From: Deefgea piscis | GTDB lineage: Bacteria > Pseudomonadota > Gammaproteobacteria > Burkholderiales > Chitinibacteraceae | DNA length: 64,000 nucleotides | Assembly: GCF_019665785.1 (NCBI RefSeq) | Contig: NZ_CP081149.1 | Coordinates: 3,348,001-3,412,000 of the forward strand | Direction: 5' to 3' | Shown: piece after piece, positions 25,061-34,695 of the stretch | Numbering within the stretch: the first letter of the stretch is position 1 | Layout of the letters: each line of letters begins with the position of its first letter | The notes under the pieces: model-generated | The model's input: only the letters and a program-made list of their open reading frames with translations | Told to the model about the DNA's origin: nothing | The model's database searches: none | Made by a program: the position numbers and the translations under genes

Positions 25061-25849
25061 TTAAGCGCCAAACACAATCAATTTGCGCAGCACCACGCGC
25101 CCAGCCCAGGCTGCAGCAGCAACAAAGCCCAACGCCCAAGCCGCTTGGATCAAGAACGGTTGCACGCTGACAATGTCGCCGGTGATATAGCCGACAGGGG
25201 TATTAAAAAAGTGCCCAAAAGGCAGGTAGGCCAAAACTTCACGAAAGCCCGCAGGGAAAAACGCCATCGGAATCAATGCCCCGCCCAAAAACATCACCAT
25301 CGCGTCTTTGCTAGCGGTGATGCCCCATAAATCGGTGGCAATAAATCCCGCCAAAGCAACGACAAAATCAATGCAAAACAGCAATACAAACGACAAGGCA
25401 ATCGAGGCTAACGCCAAAGGAATCGTCTTCGGCGTCAGGCTTAAATCGAAATACCATAAAAACAGTGCAAACGCCGGCAAGATATACGTCGCTTTGGCCA
25501 GAGCGCGCCCCAAGGAAATAGCAAACTGCCGCAGCGGTAATGACATCGGCAAAATCAATTGTGTGGCGATTTCGCCCGAGCGAATTTCACGCGCCAGCCG
25601 CCAATCGGTACCAACGGGCAAAAAAGCCAACAGCGTTTGCGCCACCAACACATGCAGCACCGCGCTATTAAAAGTCATCCCCGCCCGCGTTGGCGTATCG
25701 GCATACAACGCAGCCCATAGGTAATACAGCAACCACATCGCAATCAAATAACCAATGGTCACCAACCAGCGCCCTTTGCGATCGGTTGCAACCAGGCGCG
25801 CACTGCCCCATGCCAGCGCGGCACAGCCTTTGAATGGAATGCCTAACAT
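25061..25849 (-). CDS. ABC-2 type permease, first subunit
   Basis: 262-residue membrane protein with about six hydrophobic segments (LVTIGYLIAMWLLYYLWAAL near residue 29, LPAFALFLWYFDLSL near 115, VALAGFIATDLWGITASKD near 162). It belongs to the ABC-2 exporter permease superfamily, in the group paired with DUF990 proteins. GGAGGCGGT stands before the ATG, which overlaps the ATPase stop by seven bases, so the two are translated together. No substrate can be assigned. Confidence 0.85.
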   Translation of the reverse strand: MLGIPFKGCAALAWGSARLVATDRKGRWLVTIGYLIAMWLLYYLWAALYADTPTRAGMTFNSAVLHVLVAQTLLAFLPVGTDWRLAREIRSGEIATQLILPMSLPLRQFAISLGRALAKATYILPAFALFLWYFDLSLTPKTIPLALASIALSFVLLFCIDFVVALAGFIATDLWGITASKDAMVMFLGGALIPMAFFPAGFREVLAYLPFGHFFNTPVGYITGDIVSVQPFLIQAAWALGFVAAAAWAGRVVLRKLIVFGA

Positions 25850-26847
25850 ACCGCCTCCGTTTGATTGGCCAAATAAAAACCATGCAGCAATTCTTCAAAC
25901 TCTTGCTCAACCGGTTTAAGCTCGCTCACTGAATACGGCGCGAGTAATTGCATCAACTCGGCAAAGGGCAAGGTATCGTGGCGGGCGATTTCTAGCCATT
26001 CACCGCGCTGGCGTACTGGCAGCGCGGAATGATGCGCGCGCAGTTGTATTTCAGCAGCGGCGACCAAATCAGGCTGCAAACGCGCCGCCCACCAGCGGCC
26101 ATCACCCGCGTGCGAACGAAAATCCGCCAAGCTGCCGTCAAAGCGCAGCGTCCCCTTATCGATCAATAGCAGTCGCTGCGTCAGCCGCTCAATATCGCCC
26201 ACATCGTGCGAAGTAATCAGTACCGTGGTACCCGATTCTTGGTTTAGTTTGCGAATCAAGCCGCGCATTCTTGATTTCATTTCCAGATCAAGCCCAATGG
26301 TTGGCTCATCCAAAAACACCACATCAGGGCTGTGCAAAAAAGCGGCGGCGATTTCGCACAACATCCGCTGCCCAAGCGACAAAGTGCGCACTGGGCGATG
26401 ATAAAATTCATCCAACAGAGCTTCACGCCGAAATAAATCGAGTCGCGCATTAAACGCCGCCTGCGGCACGTCGAACAAAGCCTGCAAAATTTCAAACGAA
26501 TCTTTAACGGGCAAATCCCACCACAACTGGCTGCGTTGACCAAATACCACGCCAATTTTCTTGACGTATTTCACCCTATCCCTTTGTGGATGAAAGCCTG
26601 CAACCAATACCCTGCCTGAACTAGGTTCTAAAATACCGGTTAGCATTTTGATCGTCGTGGATTTTCCCGCCCCATTGGGGCCAACCAAACCCACGCACTC
26701 GCCAGCGGCGATATTAAAATTCACCGCGCTCACCGAGAGTTTGTCCTCATAGTTGGCACGAACTAAATGCTTTAAACGCTCAGTCCAATTTTTAGGGGCA
26801 ATCGGCGTGCGATATACACGGCTTAGGTTTTCAACTTGAATCAGCAT
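25843..26847 (-). CDS. ABC-2 exporter ATP-binding protein
   Basis: 334 residues. Walker A GLVGPNGAGKSTTIKML is near residue 54, the ABC signature LSLGQRMLCEIAAAFLHSPD near 156 and Walker B VVFLDEPTIGLD near 176. ITSHDVGDIERL (H-loop) is near 210. A C-terminal regulatory region of about 90 residues follows, as in NatA/DrrA-type exporters. AGGAGCAATAC precedes the ATG. First gene of the ATPase-permease-permease operon, divergent from an AraC-family regulator that may control it (inference). Confidence 0.9.
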   Translation of the reverse strand: MLIQVENLSRVYRTPIAPKNWTERLKHLVRANYEDKLSVSAVNFNIAAGECVGLVGPNGAGKSTTIKMLTGILEPSSGRVLVAGFHPQRDRVKYVKKIGVVFGQRSQLWWDLPVKDSFEILQALFDVPQAAFNARLDLFRREALLDEFYHRPVRTLSLGQRMLCEIAAAFLHSPDVVFLDEPTIGLDLEMKSRMRGLIRKLNQESGTTVLITSHDVGDIERLTQRLLLIDKGTLRFDGSLADFRSHAGDGRWWAARLQPDLVAAAEIQLRAHHSALPVRQRGEWLEIARHDTLPFAELMQLLAPYSVSELKPVEQEFEELLHGFYLANQTEAVC

Positions 26848-27239
26848 GTATTGCTCCTGTAAGTCGGGCTAACTCAGCGTTACCCAACATGTTCGTACTA
26901 CGCCTGCGAAGAGGACTTCACCCACCGCCAAAGTTCGCGCTCAATCCAAAACCCAAGACCAAGCGTCGCTGCGCAATGAATAACAGGTGAGTTTCAGACA
27001 AACTGTGAATGCGCCAAATAACACAACCGGGGATTAAGCCTGCTCACCATCGCGACTATCGCCCGTCAGCAAAGTCGCTAACGCCATCATGAGCGTAGCA
27101 AGGACGATTTATTCGGTATTGAGATTGCAAGACTTCAGTCATGACCTGCAGAAAGTTTTCATATAGATTACGGACTTGTTTGTTTGGTGAAAATGTTGCA
27201 ATATGACATTTGATTTGTCAAAAACTCACATCGCAACTT
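26848..27239. other. Intergenic region between ABC operon and AraC-type regulator
   Basis: A 392-base divergent promoter region without a credible gene. Near 26861-26890 there is a degenerate REP-like stretch (GTCGGGCTAACTCAGCGTTA then CCCAAC). The rest shows no clear operator or sigma-70 promoter. Confidence 0.5.
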
Positions 27240-28139
27240 ATGGCGCTCATTTACCGCGAACGACTCGACATCGGCCCTGAATCCCCGCAGATCATGGTCG
27301 GCACACACGTGTTTCACCAAGAGCCATATCCACCGCTACGCGATCGGGGCATTTTGATTTGCGGCATTAGCGAAGGACGTGATTTTTTTGAAGTCGAGCG
27401 CGTGGATACGCCGTGGCATGTGCTGGCTTTTTGTCTCAGCGGCCACGGTGAAGTATTTACCCCCGACGGTGTAAGGCGTGGTTTTGGCGCTGGGCAATTG
27501 GCGCTGATGCCGCAAGGCGTGCACAGCGGCTATCGTCGCATCGGTGAAGCGCCGATGCTGCACGTGTGGTTTTTGCTGTATTGCAGTTCGCGCTGGGATT
27601 ATCTCAATCGCGCGCAACCCGCTATTTTTAATAGTCAGGACGGCGCGGCGTTGGCTGATGCTGTGCGGCAATTTCATCGTGAAGTGTTGCGATTTAATCT
27701 CGGCGACACCCGCAGTTTGGCGGCCCCCGCTTTGGATTATTTATGTCTACTGCTCGAGCGCGCGACCAAGGCATTCAGCGCAACGCTCGGTTGGGCCGAA
27801 CAATTAGAGCAATTGTTTTCCCACGTCCAAAAAAACTTAGCACAAGACTGGAGTAACGCCGCTTTGGCGGCGCAACTGCACATCACCACCACGCATTTGC
27901 ACCGCTTGTGCACGCAGCATTTGGGCGAAACGCCGAATAAAATTGTGTTTCGAATGAAAATGAATCAGGCCAAAGAATTGCTGATGCACGGCAACAGCGT
28001 GAGCGACGTTGCGCGCGTTACGGGCTATCAAGAAATCGCCAGTTTTTCGCGCCGATTTAGCCAACATTTTGGCTACAACCCCAGCCAAGTGCTCAGCAAA
28101 CACCTCTCCAGCGCGGGTCATCAGCAGATTTGGGAATGA
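27240..28139 (+). CDS. AraC-family transcriptional regulator
   Basis: 299 residues. The N-terminal half is a cupin-like ligand domain (FCLSGHGEVFTPDGVRRGFG near residue 68, then LALMPQGVHSGYR). The C-terminal AraC-type double helix-turn-helix spans about 190-290, with WSNAALAAQLHITTTHLHRL near 207 and NSVSDVARVTGYQEIASFSRRF near 255. The frame is open 30 bases further upstream, but the ATG at 27240 gives a normal N-terminus. No strong ribosome site is seen. The divergent ABC-2 exporter operon is its probable neighbour target (inference). Confidence 0.85.
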   Translation: MALIYRERLDIGPESPQIMVGTHVFHQEPYPPLRDRGILICGISEGRDFFEVERVDTPWHVLAFCLSGHGEVFTPDGVRRGFGAGQLALMPQGVHSGYRRIGEAPMLHVWFLLYCSSRWDYLNRAQPAIFNSQDGAALADAVRQFHREVLRFNLGDTRSLAAPALDYLCLLLERATKAFSATLGWAEQLEQLFSHVQKNLAQDWSNAALAAQLHITTTHLHRLCTQHLGETPNKIVFRMKMNQAKELLMHGNSVSDVARVTGYQEIASFSRRFSQHFGYNPSQVLSKHLSSAGHQQIWE

Positions 28140-28461
28140 ATTTTTATGTGCCTGCGGCACTTTGTTTTACAGTCGCAGTCCGCGACGGGGAATCACTTTT
28201 CTTGCTTCGCCAAGAAAAGTAAGCAACAGAAGGCGACCCGAGGCGAAGTCGGCTCCGCCGTTCAGCCTTGCACCCCGCGTCGCTAAGCGGCAAAGCCGCT
28301 AAGCTTTGGCGTCGCCTCTCTCGTCGCGAGCCTAAGGTCTCGCTCCTCGCTCGGCCTTCGCTTTAACGGGGGGCTTAAGCCCCAGCTCAATCAGCAAGGC
28401 ACAGCATCAACGTAAATATCAACATTTAATTCAATAGGTATATTAGTACAGAGCACACTCA
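28140..28461. repeat. Intergenic dispersed-repeat module
   Basis: No gene. It contains a hairpin CTTTTCTTG-CTTCGC-CAAGAAAAG (28194-28217) followed by GTAAGCAACAGAAGGCGACC, a wording I know as a dispersed intergenic repeat in beta- and gammaproteobacteria. GC-rich short palindromes follow (GCGGCAAAGCCGC near 28289) and GGGGCTTAAGCCCC at 28370-28383. No open frame with codon-like character is present. Confidence 0.6.
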
Positions 28462-29235
28462 TCAAGCCCCAAGCAGCAATACCCTCTCGGTATTTTGGGT
28501 GCAGGCCACCGCCAAGTCGGCGACGTCCATCCCGCGCAGCGCGGCGAGCTCTCGGGCGATGCGTGGCAACTCGGCGGGCTCGTTGCGCTGCGGTGGATGG
28601 CCTGCCAGCCAGCTCGGTGCGATGTCGGGGGCGTCGGTTTCCAGCACCAGCGATTCAAGCGGCAAGGTTTGCGCCAAGCGCCGAATCCGCTGTGAGCCGC
28701 TATAAGTCAGCGCGCCACCAAAGCCCAAGCAAAATCCGAGCTGAATAAACGCATCCGCTTGTTGCTCGCTGCCATTAAACGCATGCGCGATGCCGCCCTT
28801 CACCCGCCATTTGCGTAAGAATTTAAGCACCTGATCTTGGCTGCGGCGAATATGCACAATCACCGGTAAATCGAAATCGCGGGCGATTTTGAGCTGCGCT
28901 TCAAAAAAATGGATTTGTCGCTCGGCATTGAGCTCAGGCAGGTAAAAATCAAGGCCAATCTCGCCAACAGCAACGGCCAGCCCTAAATCCAGTTGTTGCC
29001 GCAACACGCCCAAATGTTCATCGTCATGCTGCGCTACATAAATCGGATGTAAGCCCAAAGCAATGTGCGCGCCATATTGTGCACGCATCTGCTGCGTGGT
29101 TTGAAAAGTGGCGGCGGAGACACTCGGCACCAGCCAACGCGTCACGCCAGCGTCGATGGCGCGCGCGACAACTTCTACTCGATCGGCGTCAAATTCAGTT
29201 GCGTCAAGATGACAATGGCTGTCAAAAAACATCAT
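28462..29235 (-). CDS. TatD-family metal-dependent hydrolase
   Basis: 257-residue TIM-barrel hydrolase of the TatD/YcfH/YjjV deoxyribonuclease group. Metal-site motifs: FFDSHCHLDATEFDAD at the N-terminus, AVGEIGLDFYLPE near residue 89, PVIVHIRRSQDQ near 124, GGIAHAFNGS near 146 and LVLETDAPDIAPSW near 196. Relatives have DNase activity; YjjV-like placement cannot be proven. Two consecutive ATGs (29235, 29232) are possible and the ribosome site is weak. Monocistronic. Confidence 0.9.
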   Translation of the reverse strand: MMFFDSHCHLDATEFDADRVEVVARAIDAGVTRWLVPSVSAATFQTTQQMRAQYGAHIALGLHPIYVAQHDDEHLGVLRQQLDLGLAVAVGEIGLDFYLPELNAERQIHFFEAQLKIARDFDLPVIVHIRRSQDQVLKFLRKWRVKGGIAHAFNGSEQQADAFIQLGFCLGFGGALTYSGSQRIRRLAQTLPLESLVLETDAPDIAPSWLAGHPPQRNEPAELPRIARELAALRGMDVADLAVACTQNTERVLLLGA

Positions 29236-29434
29236 TTTTCATTCGCTATAAAAACATCGATATTCATTAAAAGTTCAGGGTATTTGGCAAGTCAGTGGCC
29301 AAATATTATAAAAACCACATGCTTTCATAAGCATGAATAGACAATATCAATAACCGAAAGACAAAAACGACTTGCCCTTACAAAACAAACAGCTATCGTA
29401 ACAGAATCAAGTTTGCTAATTAGGATGAAGCACC

Positions 29435-31051
29435 ATGAAAATCGTACACAAACTAATCATGTTGATCTTAGTTGCCTCACTAGGTTTGCTAGTGATTTCT
29501 GGCCTTGGCTACAAACATTTTAATGAAATCAAAACCGCCAGTTATGACGTAACCGATAATATCATTCCGTCGATTGTTGTTTTAGGCAGTGCGCGTAGTG
29601 ATTTTGGCGACATGCGCCGCTATCTGGTGGTGCATGTGGCGCACACCGATCAAGCTAAAATGCATGCTACCGAAGAAAAGTTCAATAAATTGCATGCCGA
29701 ATTAGAAGAAGATCTGAAAAAATACGAGAGCCTGGTGTACGACGATACCGACAAAGCCAATCTGGCGGCCATCCGCGATCTGTTGCCAAGCTATCTCGCC
29801 GCGAGTAAAGAAACCATGGCGCTATCGTATGCCGACAAATCAGCTGAAGCGCTGCAGAATTACGAAGAAAAAGTGCTGCCCATCGGCAATCAACTCACCG
29901 AAGCTTTTAAGAAAGCCGAAAAATATAATGAAGAACTGACCGATCGGGTGAAAAAAACCGTTAACGACACCATTGCAAACTCGATATCGCAAAGCATCAT
30001 TATCGCCATAGTGTCGTTGATTGTATTTGTTATGCTTGGCTTATATATTTCACGCAGCATTACCCTGCCACTAAATGAAATGCGCCAATTTATCGTCGAT
30101 TTAGGTACGCGTTTTGACTTTACCAAACGTATGCCAGTCAAAAACCAAGATGAAATCGGCGTATCAGCCGTTGCACTCAATGGTCTGCTCGACACTTTAC
30201 AAACGAGTTTACAAAAACTGGCTCACGTGGGTAACCAAGTCGGCGACTGCGTGAATGGGCTATCTAATTCTAGCTCTGAGCTTTCCAGTGCCTCACGCGG
30301 CGTGAGTGAATCAGCGTCGAGCATGGCCGCTGGTGTTGAGCAAGTGACGGTGAGTGTGACGCATGTGGCCGACCGGGCGCAGCAATGCGATACGACCGCA
30401 CGCGAAGCGGGTCGTTTAGCCGGAACGGGCGGCGAAGTGATCGATAACACCATCAACAGCATTAATCAAATCGCCGATCAAGTTCGCCAATCGGCTGGGC
30501 AAATAGAAAACCTAAAAGATCGTACCAATAGCATTACCTCGGTGGTGAATGTCATCAAAGACATTGCCGATCAAACCAATTTGCTGGCACTCAATGCGGC
30601 GATTGAAGCGGCACGTGCTGGCGAACTGGGGCGTGGTTTTGCGGTGGTGGCCGATGAGGTGCGTAAGCTGGCTGAACGCACCTCAAGTTCAACGCAAGAA
30701 ATCACCAGCATGGTGGCCGAGATTCAAAACGAGGCCAATCACACCGTGCAAACCATGCAGCAAACCGTACGCCAAGTGGATAATGGTGTCAGCATGGCGC
30801 ATGAGGCTAGTACGGCGATTAGTAATATTCGTAAAAGCGCCGATGATGTTGTCGCACAAGTGAGTGAAATCTCGAGTTCGATGCGTGAGCAAAGCACCGC
30901 TAGCGCCATGATGGCGCAGCAAGTTGAGCGCGTCGCACAGATGAGTGAGGAAAGTAGTAGCGTCGCCGAGCAGACGGCTTCTGAAGGTGGTCGTTTAAAA
31001 CAGCTAGGTAACGAGCTAGATGAGGCGATTTCTCGTTACAAAGTACAATAA
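29435..31051 (+). CDS. Methyl-accepting chemotaxis protein
   Basis: 538-residue chemoreceptor. Membrane segment at about 7-27, a periplasmic four-helix-bundle (4HB_MCP-type) sensor at about 30-185, membrane segment at about 188-208, and a HAMP domain at about 210-262. The cytoplasmic signalling domain runs to the end, with its tip [18 protein letters not shown], then [20 protein letters not shown]. The tip is canonical except for Leu where most receptors have Gln (GEQGRG). No C-terminal CheR-binding pentapeptide is seen. The ligand is unknown. AGGATGAAG lies before the ATG. Confidence 0.93.
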   Translation: MKIVHKLIMLILVASLGLLVISGLGYKHFNEIKTASYDVTDNIIPSIVVLGSARSDFGDMRRYLVVHVAHTDQAKMHATEEKFNKLHAELEEDLKKYESLVYDDTDKANLAAIRDLLPSYLAASKETMALSYADKSAEALQNYEEKVLPIGNQLTEAFKKAEKYNEELTDRVKKTVNDTIANSISQSIIIAIVSLIVFVMLGLYISRSITLPLNEMRQFIVDLGTRFDFTKRMPVKNQDEIGVSAVALNGLLDTLQTSLQKLAHVGNQVGDCVNGLSNSSSELSSASRGVSESASSMAAGVEQVTVSVTHVADRAQQCDTTAREAGRLAGTGGEVIDNTINSINQIADQVRQSAGQIENLKDRTNSITSVVNVIKDIADQTNLLALNAAIEAARAGELGRGFAVVADEVRKLAERTSSSTQEITSMVAEIQNEANHTVQTMQQTVRQVDNGVSMAHEASTAISNIRKSADDVVAQVSEISSSMREQSTASAMMAQQVERVAQMSEESSSVAEQTASEGGRLKQLGNELDEAISRYKVQ

Positions 31052-31105
31052 GCATTAAGGACGGTGTTGTATTGGCCGACTCCGCCCTTAATCAACTGAC
31101 TCACC

Positions 31106-31128
31106 AAAGCCGCGATTGCGGCTTTTTT
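31106..31128 (+). terminator. Intrinsic terminator after chemoreceptor
   Basis: AAAGCCGC-GATT-GCGGCTTT hairpin followed by TTTT. Confidence 0.85.
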
Positions 31129-31291
31129 ATTGCGTCCTAGCAATTGCTGGCGTTGGTTTTGCCCGAAGCTCACATTAGCGTCTACAACCATTGGGTTTAT
31201 TTTTGAGTTCCCAGCAAATGATGCAACTTATTTTGGGAGATTTGATCAAATACCCATTAGAATTCACAGATTAATAACGACAGGTGCAGTG

Positions 31292-32284
31292 ATGGATATT
31301 TTGATGAGTCTTTGGGTCGGCTACCCCGTGTGGGTTTGGCTGATGTTTTTTGTGGTGGTGATCTCTTTACTGGCATTCGATTTGGGTGTGTTACAAAAAG
31401 ACGACCATGAAATTAGCGTTCGAGAAAGCTTAAAGCTTTCAGCAATGTATATTGCCATGGGCTTATTATTTGGTGCTTGGTTATGGTGGTATAAAGGCGC
31501 CACTTCCGGCATGGAATACATTACCGGCTATTTGATTGAAAAATCACTGTCAATGGACAATGTTTTTGTCATTGCATTGATTTTTACTAGTCTCGGTGTA
31601 CCACGGATTTACCAACATCGCGTGTTGTTCTGGGGGATTCTGGGCGCCATCGTGATGCGCGGGATTATGATTAGCGTTGGCGCGGTCTTGGTGTCGGAAT
31701 ACCAATGGATCTTAATGATCTTTGGTGCCTTCTTGATCGTTACCGGGGTCAAAATGCTATTTGCCGACGATGAACACGGCAAATTAGAAGACAATGGCTT
31801 TTATAAATGGCTGCGCAAACACATGCGTTTCACTTCTGCGATTCATGGCAACCTGTTTTGGGTGCGTGGCGAGCAGCATGGTTTGGCCAAAGGCTGGTGG
31901 GCAACACCGCTATTTTTGTGTTTGATCTTGGTAGAAACCGCTGATTTGGTGTTTGCTGTCGATAGTATCCCAGCGATTTTCGCAATCACACAAGATCCGT
32001 TTATTGTGTATACCTCGAACATCTTTGCTATTTTAGGTTTGCGCGCTTTGTATTTTGCTTTGGCAGCAATGGTGCATCGCTTCCATTATTTAAAATATGC
32101 GCTGGCCGTGGTTTTGGTGTTTATCGGGATCAAAGTTGGTTTGGTTTACCTCAACGACATCCAATTGGTGGCCTTTAAGATTCCAACCTTGGTGTCTTTG
32201 GTGGTTACTTTTGGCTTATTGCTCTCTGGGGTCTTGTACTCGTTGTGGAAAACCCGCGACGAGCCTAATGATCCACCGAAATAA
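31292..32284 (+). CDS. TerC/Alx-family integral membrane protein
   Basis: 330 residues with about nine hydrophobic segments, of the TerC family (E. coli Alx, 321 residues), linked to Mn2+ export and tellurite resistance. Family signatures: SLSMDNVFVIALIFTSLGVP near residue 87 and LVETADLVFAVDSIPAIFAI near 213, each with the acidic residues typical of TerC. The frame extends much further upstream, but ATG 31292 behind CAGGTG gives the normal N-terminus. I looked for a yybP-ykoY manganese riboswitch upstream and did not find one. A second TerC-superfamily protein lies convergently downstream. Confidence 0.9.
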   Translation: MDILMSLWVGYPVWVWLMFFVVVISLLAFDLGVLQKDDHEISVRESLKLSAMYIAMGLLFGAWLWWYKGATSGMEYITGYLIEKSLSMDNVFVIALIFTSLGVPRIYQHRVLFWGILGAIVMRGIMISVGAVLVSEYQWILMIFGAFLIVTGVKMLFADDEHGKLEDNGFYKWLRKHMRFTSAIHGNLFWVRGEQHGLAKGWWATPLFLCLILVETADLVFAVDSIPAIFAITQDPFIVYTSNIFAILGLRALYFALAAMVHRFHYLKYALAVVLVFIGIKVGLVYLNDIQLVAFKIPTLVSLVVTFGLLLSGVLYSLWKTRDEPNDPPK

Positions 32285-32301
32285 TTAACGCAGCACTATT
32301 G

Positions 32302-32326
32302 AACCCCGCTTATGCGGGGTTTTTTA
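32302..32326 (+). terminator. Intrinsic terminator after terC-like gene
   Basis: AACCCCGC-TTAT-GCGGGGTT hairpin followed by TTTTT. Confidence 0.9.
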
Positions 32327-32489
32327 TTGCCCTGACAAAAGCCATCGATCAGCTTTCTAATTAATACAAAAATCAAGCCGCTAAAAGAACGCTCAAAATT
32401 GGCTTGGGCGATAGTTTTAATGATGAAACCCGTGAAGCGTAGACGACAACGTATCGCTTAATGGCTAAAGTGATGAAAACCGCAACGGT

Positions 32490-33548
32490 TTAATCTGGGG
32501 TAATTTTCGAGGGCGAAGAGGGGCGAATCAGCCATGAATGCAGTGCAGATATGACAATCAAGCAGGCTGCCACACCGCCGGTAACGACTTCTGGAATATG
32601 AAACCGTGCCGCCAATAGCATCACGCCAGCCAGAGCACCAATGGCCCAAAATGCACCATGCTCTAGATATTTAAACGCATTGAGCGTGCCTTTTTCAACT
32701 AATAGCAAAGTAAAACTTCGCACAAACATGGCGCCAATGCCCAGCCCGATCGCAATTAAAAAGATATTGGTGGTTAATGCAAATGCGCCTAAAACGCCAT
32801 CAAATGAGAACGAAGCATCGAGCACTTCCAGATAAATAAATCCGGCTAGCCCTGTTTTTGCCGCTGCGCCCTCATCGCCAATAAGCTCTCCCAAACCATC
32901 GACCAATATAAAAACAACCATCCCCCAAATACCGGCGACTAAAAATTGATACGCCTCAGCAACGGGTAATGATGCCGCGAGTAATAGCAGTAATAGCAAA
33001 CATAACAACAAGGCGGCCAAATCTAATTTACCCAGTTTGGCGAGCGGCCGCTCAATTGGGCGCAACCAATGAATGTCTTTGTCTGAATCAATAAAAAAAT
33101 TCAAAAAGACCAACAATAAAAAAGTACCGCCAAAAGCTGAAACCTCAATATGGGCGGAGGTTAAAATCTCGGCATAGCGATGCGGCGCAGCAATCGCCAG
33201 TGATAACACATCATTAATCGGCCATAAACCCGAACTAAAATAATGCCACAGTGCCATTGGCCCCGGTAGCGGTGGCATCCCAGCAATCACCGCCACAATC
33301 AGCAAGGGAAACAGCACCCGCATCCCAAATACAGCGATTAGCATGCCCCACAACAAAAAGCGTCTTCGCCACTTTTCATCCCAATGCTTGAGTACCGAGG
33401 CATTGACCACCGCATTATCAAAGCTCAGACTGGTTTCTAATAAGGCTAAGTTAAACGCGATCCACAGCCCTCCCCAGCCAGCAATCAACCATGCGCCAAT
33501 TAAGCCAATCAGGGTGACGATCAATGAGCTGTGAAAGTACTGAATCAT
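32490..33548 (-). CDS. DUF475 (TerC-superfamily) membrane protein
   Basis: 352 residues with nine or so hydrophobic segments. The DUF475 family pattern is visible: LALLETSLSFDNAVVNASVL near residue 34, WDEKWRRRFLLWGM near 56, and EVLDASFSFDGVLGAFALT near 243. The repeated SFDN/SFDG acidic motifs correspond to those of TerC and are thought to line a metal-ion path (inference). RBS AAGAGG before the ATG. The gene is convergent with the TerC/Alx homologue, so the two related proteins are encoded side by side but on opposite strands. Confidence 0.87.
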   Translation of the reverse strand: MIQYFHSSLIVTLIGLIGAWLIAGWGGLWIAFNLALLETSLSFDNAVVNASVLKHWDEKWRRRFLLWGMLIAVFGMRVLFPLLIVAVIAGMPPLPGPMALWHYFSSGLWPINDVLSLAIAAPHRYAEILTSAHIEVSAFGGTFLLLVFLNFFIDSDKDIHWLRPIERPLAKLGKLDLAALLLCLLLLLLLAASLPVAEAYQFLVAGIWGMVVFILVDGLGELIGDEGAAAKTGLAGFIYLEVLDASFSFDGVLGAFALTTNIFLIAIGLGIGAMFVRSFTLLLVEKGTLNAFKYLEHGAFWAIGALAGVMLLAARFHIPEVVTGGVAACLIVISALHSWLIRPSSPSKITPD

Positions 33549-33767
33549 AAAGTGCCTCTTAAGGTTTACCTTATTATGCCGCAGTTTAGCCAGCGCTATA
33601 AAATCACACCGCGACTCAACAAGATTGCGCCGGCTTTTCCATGCAAAAACTGTGAAATATCAACTCAGCAGTCACTAGATGGCGTCTGACTCTTGGTCTC
33701 AAGAGTATGAAAGCCTATACTCTTACCTATTGATTTTGTCTTTGCCATACGGCCCCGGAGTTTTCTA

Positions 33768-34628
33768 ATGAGTAATCCTTACCTCGCGCTGGTTGAAGCG
33801 CACAATGCTTTATTACAAAAAACAGATGCCCCTTTATTCGCCAATTTAGATACTTTGGGGCATAGCCCCAAACCGGCACTGGCTGCCGATGCTCCGGTGG
33901 TGATGATTTTTGCGCCGCATCCTGACGATGAATGTATCATCGGCGCGCTGCCGCTCCGCCTAGGGCGCGAAGCAGGCTTTCGCGTGATGAATGTGGCTGT
34001 TTCACAAGGCTCGAGTCTGAAACGTCAACCTGAGCGTTGGGTTGAAGTTAAAAATGCGTGTGATTACTTAGGCTGGGATTTGCTCGAAACCATCCCTGGC
34101 GGCTTAATGGATGTGAACTGTAAAACCCGCGATAACAATCCAAGTGCTTGGGCGGAAAAAGTCGCTGTCATTCGCCAATTGATCGAGCAATACCAACCGC
34201 AGGTGGTGGTGTTCCCGCACAATAACGATTACCACTCAGCGCACATTGGCACGCACTACTTGCTGATGGATGCACTCAAAGCCGCTCAGCACGCTTGCAC
34301 CGTGGTGCAAAGTGAATTTTGGCGTCAGATGGAAGCGCCAAATGCACTCATCGCGACCAGCCAACAAGACACCGCCGATCTAATCGCTGCGCTCGCTTGC
34401 CACGTGGAAGAAGTTCGTCGCAATCCATATCACCTTCGCTTGACAGGCTGGATGGCAGACAATGTGCGCCGTGGCGCCGAGGTTTGTGGTGGTCAAGGTG
34501 CTGCAGCACCGACTTTCTCATTTGGAACGATCTATCACATTAGTCGTTTTGATGGGCAGCAATTGCTAGCAACTGACAAAAAATTCACACTGAGTGAAAG
34601 CGATGAGATCCAAGCGATTTTAGCTTAA
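33768..34628 (+). CDS. PIG-L family deacetylase
   Basis: 286-residue zinc-dependent N-deacetylase of the PIG-L/LmbE type, acting on N-acetylglucosamine-containing or related substrates. The zinc site AHPDDE-type motif reads FAPHPDDECIIGALPLRL near residue 49, with the third ligand region VVFPHNNDYHSAHIGTHYLL near 147. GGAG precedes the ATG. It stands alone with its own terminator, so the substrate cannot be inferred from context. Confidence 0.88.
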   Translation: MSNPYLALVEAHNALLQKTDAPLFANLDTLGHSPKPALAADAPVVMIFAPHPDDECIIGALPLRLGREAGFRVMNVAVSQGSSLKRQPERWVEVKNACDYLGWDLLETIPGGLMDVNCKTRDNNPSAWAEKVAVIRQLIEQYQPQVVVFPHNNDYHSAHIGTHYLLMDALKAAQHACTVVQSEFWRQMEAPNALIATSQQDTADLIAALACHVEEVRRNPYHLRLTGWMADNVRRGAEVCGGQGAAAPTFSFGTIYHISRFDGQQLLATDKKFTLSESDEIQAILA

Positions 34629-34634
34629 TGCTCT

Positions 34635-34668
34635 AAAAAAACCGCAGTTCAAAACTGCGGTTTTTTTT
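34635..34668 (+). terminator. Intrinsic terminator after PIG-L gene
   Basis: ACCGCAGTT-CAA-AACTGCGGT hairpin with a long A tract before it and eight T after it, so it could work on both strands. Confidence 0.92.
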
Positions 34669-34695
34669 CGTACTCAATATGGCAAAGGGTTAGTT

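Noticed and set aside
31130..31291. Possible yybP-ykoY manganese riboswitch upstream of the TerC/Alx homologue
   Set aside because: The conserved GGGGAGUA and loop elements of that riboswitch are not present.
31130..31291. 54-codon N-terminal extension of the TerC-like protein
   Set aside because: It runs from inside the preceding terminator region, has no family resemblance, and a ribosome site precedes the ATG at 31292.
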